In this document: positions 6,549-8,200 of the stretch, in pieces
Layout: each line of letters opens with the position of its first letter
Numbering within the stretch: the stretch's first letter is position 1
Source of the DNA: Clostridiales bacterium
Lineage (GTDB): Bacteria; Bacillota; Clostridia; Oscillospirales; Oscillospiraceae
Assembly (NCBI GenBank): GCA_003522945.1
Contig: DPHR01000066.1
Location: 4,847 to 13,046 of the forward strand
Direction: 5' to 3'
Length of the DNA stretch: 8,200 nt
Position numbers and translations under genes: made by a program
The notes under the pieces: model-generated
Seen by the model: only the letters and a program-made list of their open reading frames with translations
What the model was told of the DNA's origin: nothing
Databases searched by the model: none

Positions 6549-6567
6549 GCGGTCATGGGAGGACCGC
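6549..6567 (+). promoter_or_regulatory. Leader hairpin presenting the Shine-Dalgarno of the glycosyltransferase gene
   Basis: GCGGTC (6549-6554) pairs with GACCGC (6562-6567), leaving the loop ATGGGAG. The ribosome-binding sequence GGGAGGA (6557-6563) lies partly in this loop and partly in the right arm, 5 bases before GTG. A second small hairpin (GCGGA 6536-6540 with TCCGC 6546-6550) shares bases with the left arm, so the two exclude each other. This could tune translation but may be chance in GC-rich DNA. Confidence 0.3.
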
Positions 6568-6568
6568 C

Positions 6569-8200
6569 GTGAAAACCGTACATCTCATCAGCGGCGGCGA
6601 CGCCGGGGGCGCGCGCACCCATGTGCTCCGGCTGCTCGGCGAGCTGAACAAAACCGGCCAGGCGCAGCTTCTGTGTCTGGGCGGCGGCGTGCTGCCCGAC
6701 GACGCGCGCGAGCGCGGCATCCCCTGCGAAACGCTCACCGGCGGTTTTTTTGCGCAGCTTCGCGCGGCGAAGCAATACATCCGCTCCGGCGGGTTCAATC
6801 TCGTCCGCTGCCACGGCAGCCGCGCCAATCTGACGGCGGCGCTGCTCCGCCCGTCCCTCGGCGTGCCGGTCGTATCGACGGTTCACAGCGATCACCGGCT
6901 CGACTATCTGCACCGGCCCGCTGCCCGGCTTGTTTACGGCACGCTCAACGCTCTGGCGCTTCGGAAAATGGACGCGCTCGTGTGCGTGTCGGGCGCAATG
7001 CGCGAGAAATATGCCGCCCGGAATTTCCGGCGCGGGAGGCTCTTTTCCGTTTATAACGGCGCGGATATGGATGCGCCGCGCTCAAAAATGCGCCGGGAGG
7101 ATTTTCTTGCCGCGCACGGCATCCCCGCTGTGCCGGGCGATATTCTCGCGGGAACTGCCGCGCGGTTTGATGCGGTAAAAGACCTTTCCACGATGCTGCG
7201 CGGCTTTGCCGCCGCGGCAAAGGAGGAGCCGCAGCTCCGTCTCCTTCTCGCCGGAGCGGGCGCGGAGGAGGAAATGCTCCGCGCGCTGGCAAAAGAGCTC
7301 GGCGTTTCCGACCGCGTCCATTTCACCGGCTGGCTCGATGATACGGAAGCTCTCTACGCGAGCCTGGATATCTGTCTTCTCACATCGCTTTCCGAGACGT
7401 TTCCCTATGCGCTCACCGACGCGGCAAAATACCGCGTGCCGGTCATTGCGACCGCCGTCGGCGGCGTGCCGGAGCTTGTGGAAAACGGCGTTCACGGCCT
7501 TCTCATCGCCCCCGGCGATACCGCCGCGCTTGCATCGGATATTTTGACGCTCTCGCGCGATCCGGCGCTGCGCGAAAAGCTCGGCACAGCGCTCCGCGAC
7601 CGGACGGCAAAGGAGTTTTCCCTCTCCGCCATGGCGCTGCGCGAAAAAGAGATCTGCCGCGCTGTTCTCTCGCCCCGGCGGGAGCTCGTGATCGCCGGAG
7701 CCTACGGCTGCTGCAACCGCGGCGATGAGCTGATGCTCGAAAATCTTCTGCGCGATGGGCGCGCCGCCGCGCCGGAATGCGCGGTCACGGTGCTCTCGCA
7801 CCGGCCAAAGGAAACGGCGCGCCGGTTTGATGTTGACAGTTTGTATTATCTGAACGTTCCGGCGATCCGCCGAAGAATGAAGAGCGCCCGCGCGCTCGTC
7901 TTCGGCGGCGGGAATCTGCTGCAGGACGCGACATCCCGCCGGTCGCTTGTCTATTATCTCGTGCTGCTGCGAAAGGGAAAGCAAAGCGGCTGCCGCACGC
8001 TCCTGCACGGCGCGGGGCTTGGCCCGCTCTCGCCGCGCGGCTGGGCCAAATGCACGGCGGCGCTGAACGAATGCGCCGATACGATCGTCTTTCGGGAGAG
8101 GGAAAGCCTTGCCTCGGCAAGGAAGCACGGCATAAACGCTCCGGAGCTCATTCTCGGCGCGGACGGCGCGGCAGAAACATCCGTGTCCGCCGCGCCGCGG
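6569..8200 (+). CDS. csaB: Family 4 glycosyltransferase fused to CsaB-like polysaccharide pyruvyl transferase (3' end beyond window)
   Basis: One open frame of 544 codons runs to the window edge. Residues 1-365 are a GT-B glycosyltransferase. The N-terminal lobe has LISGGDAGGARTHVLRLL (6-23) and STVHSDH (103-109). The nucleotide-sugar lobe has ARF...VKDL (198-206), LAGAGAEEEML and SLSETFPYALTDAAKY (273-288), then TAVGGVPELVENGVHG (295-310). The GT4 EX7E motif reads E276 to D284, an Asp variant. Residues 372-544 begin a CsaB/WcaK-like domain: GAYGCCNRGDELML (377-390), FGGGNLLQDATSRRSLVYYL (445-464), LHGAGLGPL (479-487) and VFRERES (507-513). CsaB enzymes add ketal-pyruvate to wall polysaccharide that anchors SLH-domain proteins, so this protein probably elongates and pyruvylates such a glycan at the inner membrane face; that joint role is inference. 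No signal peptide is present. The GTG start has GGGAGGA (6557-6563) at spacing 5. No stop, restart or ribosome-binding site separates the domains. Confidence 0.85.
   Translation, partial: MKTVHLISGGDAGGARTHVLRLLGELNKTGQAQLLCLGGGVLPDDARERGIPCETLTGGFFAQLRAAKQYIRSGGFNLVRCHGSRANLTAALLRPSLGVPVVSTVHSDHRLDYLHRPAARLVYGTLNALALRKMDALVCVSGAMREKYAARNFRRGRLFSVYNGADMDAPRSKMRREDFLAAHGIPAVPGDILAGTAARFDAVKDLSTMLRGFAAAAKEEPQLRLLLAGAGAEEEMLRALAKELGVSDRVHFTGWLDDTEALYASLDICLLTSLSETFPYALTDAAKYRVPVIATAVGGVPELVENGVHGLLIAPGDTAALASDILTLSRDPALREKLGTALRDRTAKEFSLSAMALREKEICRAVLSPRRELVIAGAYGCCNRGDELMLENLLRDGRAAAPECAVTVLSHRPKETARRFDVDSLYYLNVPAIRRRMKSARALVFGGGNLLQDATSRRSLVYYLVLLRKGKQSGCRTLLHGAGLGPLSPRGWAKCTAALNECADTIVFRERESLASARKHGINAPELILGADGAAETSVSAAPR

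Noticed and set aside
7082..8128. Leftward open frame of 348 codons opposite the glycosyltransferase-CsaB gene
   Set aside because: The rightward frame is open throughout and rich in family motifs; the antisense product is Arg/Ala-rich without a domain.
1..8200. CRISPR array, tRNA or rRNA genes, insertion sequence, toxin-antitoxin or defence system
   Set aside because: I saw no regularly spaced repeats, tRNA-like cloverleaf, transposase motifs, terminal inverted repeats or small paired toxin-antitoxin frames. Nearly all the sequence is accounted for by recognisable chromosomal genes.

Overview
The window is GC-rich, densely packed bacterial DNA, and every reading frame I accept starts at a sensible site. 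Most starts carry strong AGGAGG-type ribosome-binding sites. The gene families are a BMP-type nucleoside ABC transporter, a YugP-like zinc peptidase and a CsaB-type pyruvyl transferase. Together these point to a high-GC member of the Firmicutes/Bacillota, most likely Clostridia (Oscillospirales-like). That placement is inferred from family content and style, not from a marker gene.

Positions 1-3243 hold the end of a rightward operon: the tail of the ATP-binding subunit, two membrane permeases and a uridine kinase. The three junctions overlap by 4, 1 and 1 bases, so translation is probably coupled. The transporter would bring nucleosides in and the kinase would trap pyrimidine nucleosides as monophosphates, giving an uptake-plus-salvage module. 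The substrate-binding lipoprotein and most of the ATPase lie upstream of the window. An intrinsic terminator at 3251-3279 closes the operon.

Positions 3244-3427 are a convergent intergenic region. It has one terminator facing each way and a GC-rich hairpin between them that may belong to a dispersed repeat family.

Positions 3428-6448 hold a leftward three-gene operon. In order of transcription it encodes a histidine phosphatase fused to a GNAT acetyltransferase, a calcineurin-like metallophosphoesterase with a C-terminal SH3-like region, and a membrane zinc metallopeptidase of the YugP type. The first two genes overlap by 13 bases and the third follows after 22. The substrates of the two phosphatases are not evident.

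Positions 6449-6568 are the regulatory region between the leftward operon and a rightward gene. A near-consensus rightward promoter (TTGCCA, 17 bases, TATAAT) sits on the leftward operon's ribosome-binding site. A weaker leftward promoter faces it.

Positions 6569-8200 hold one uninterrupted reading frame, cut by the window end. It joins a GT-B family 4 glycosyltransferase to a CsaB-like polysaccharide pyruvyl transferase and probably acts in synthesis of a pyruvylated cell-wall polysaccharide. This fusion is the most interesting coding feature. I see no mobile element, CRISPR array, RNA gene or clear novel defence system; most of the window is orderly chromosomal housekeeping DNA.
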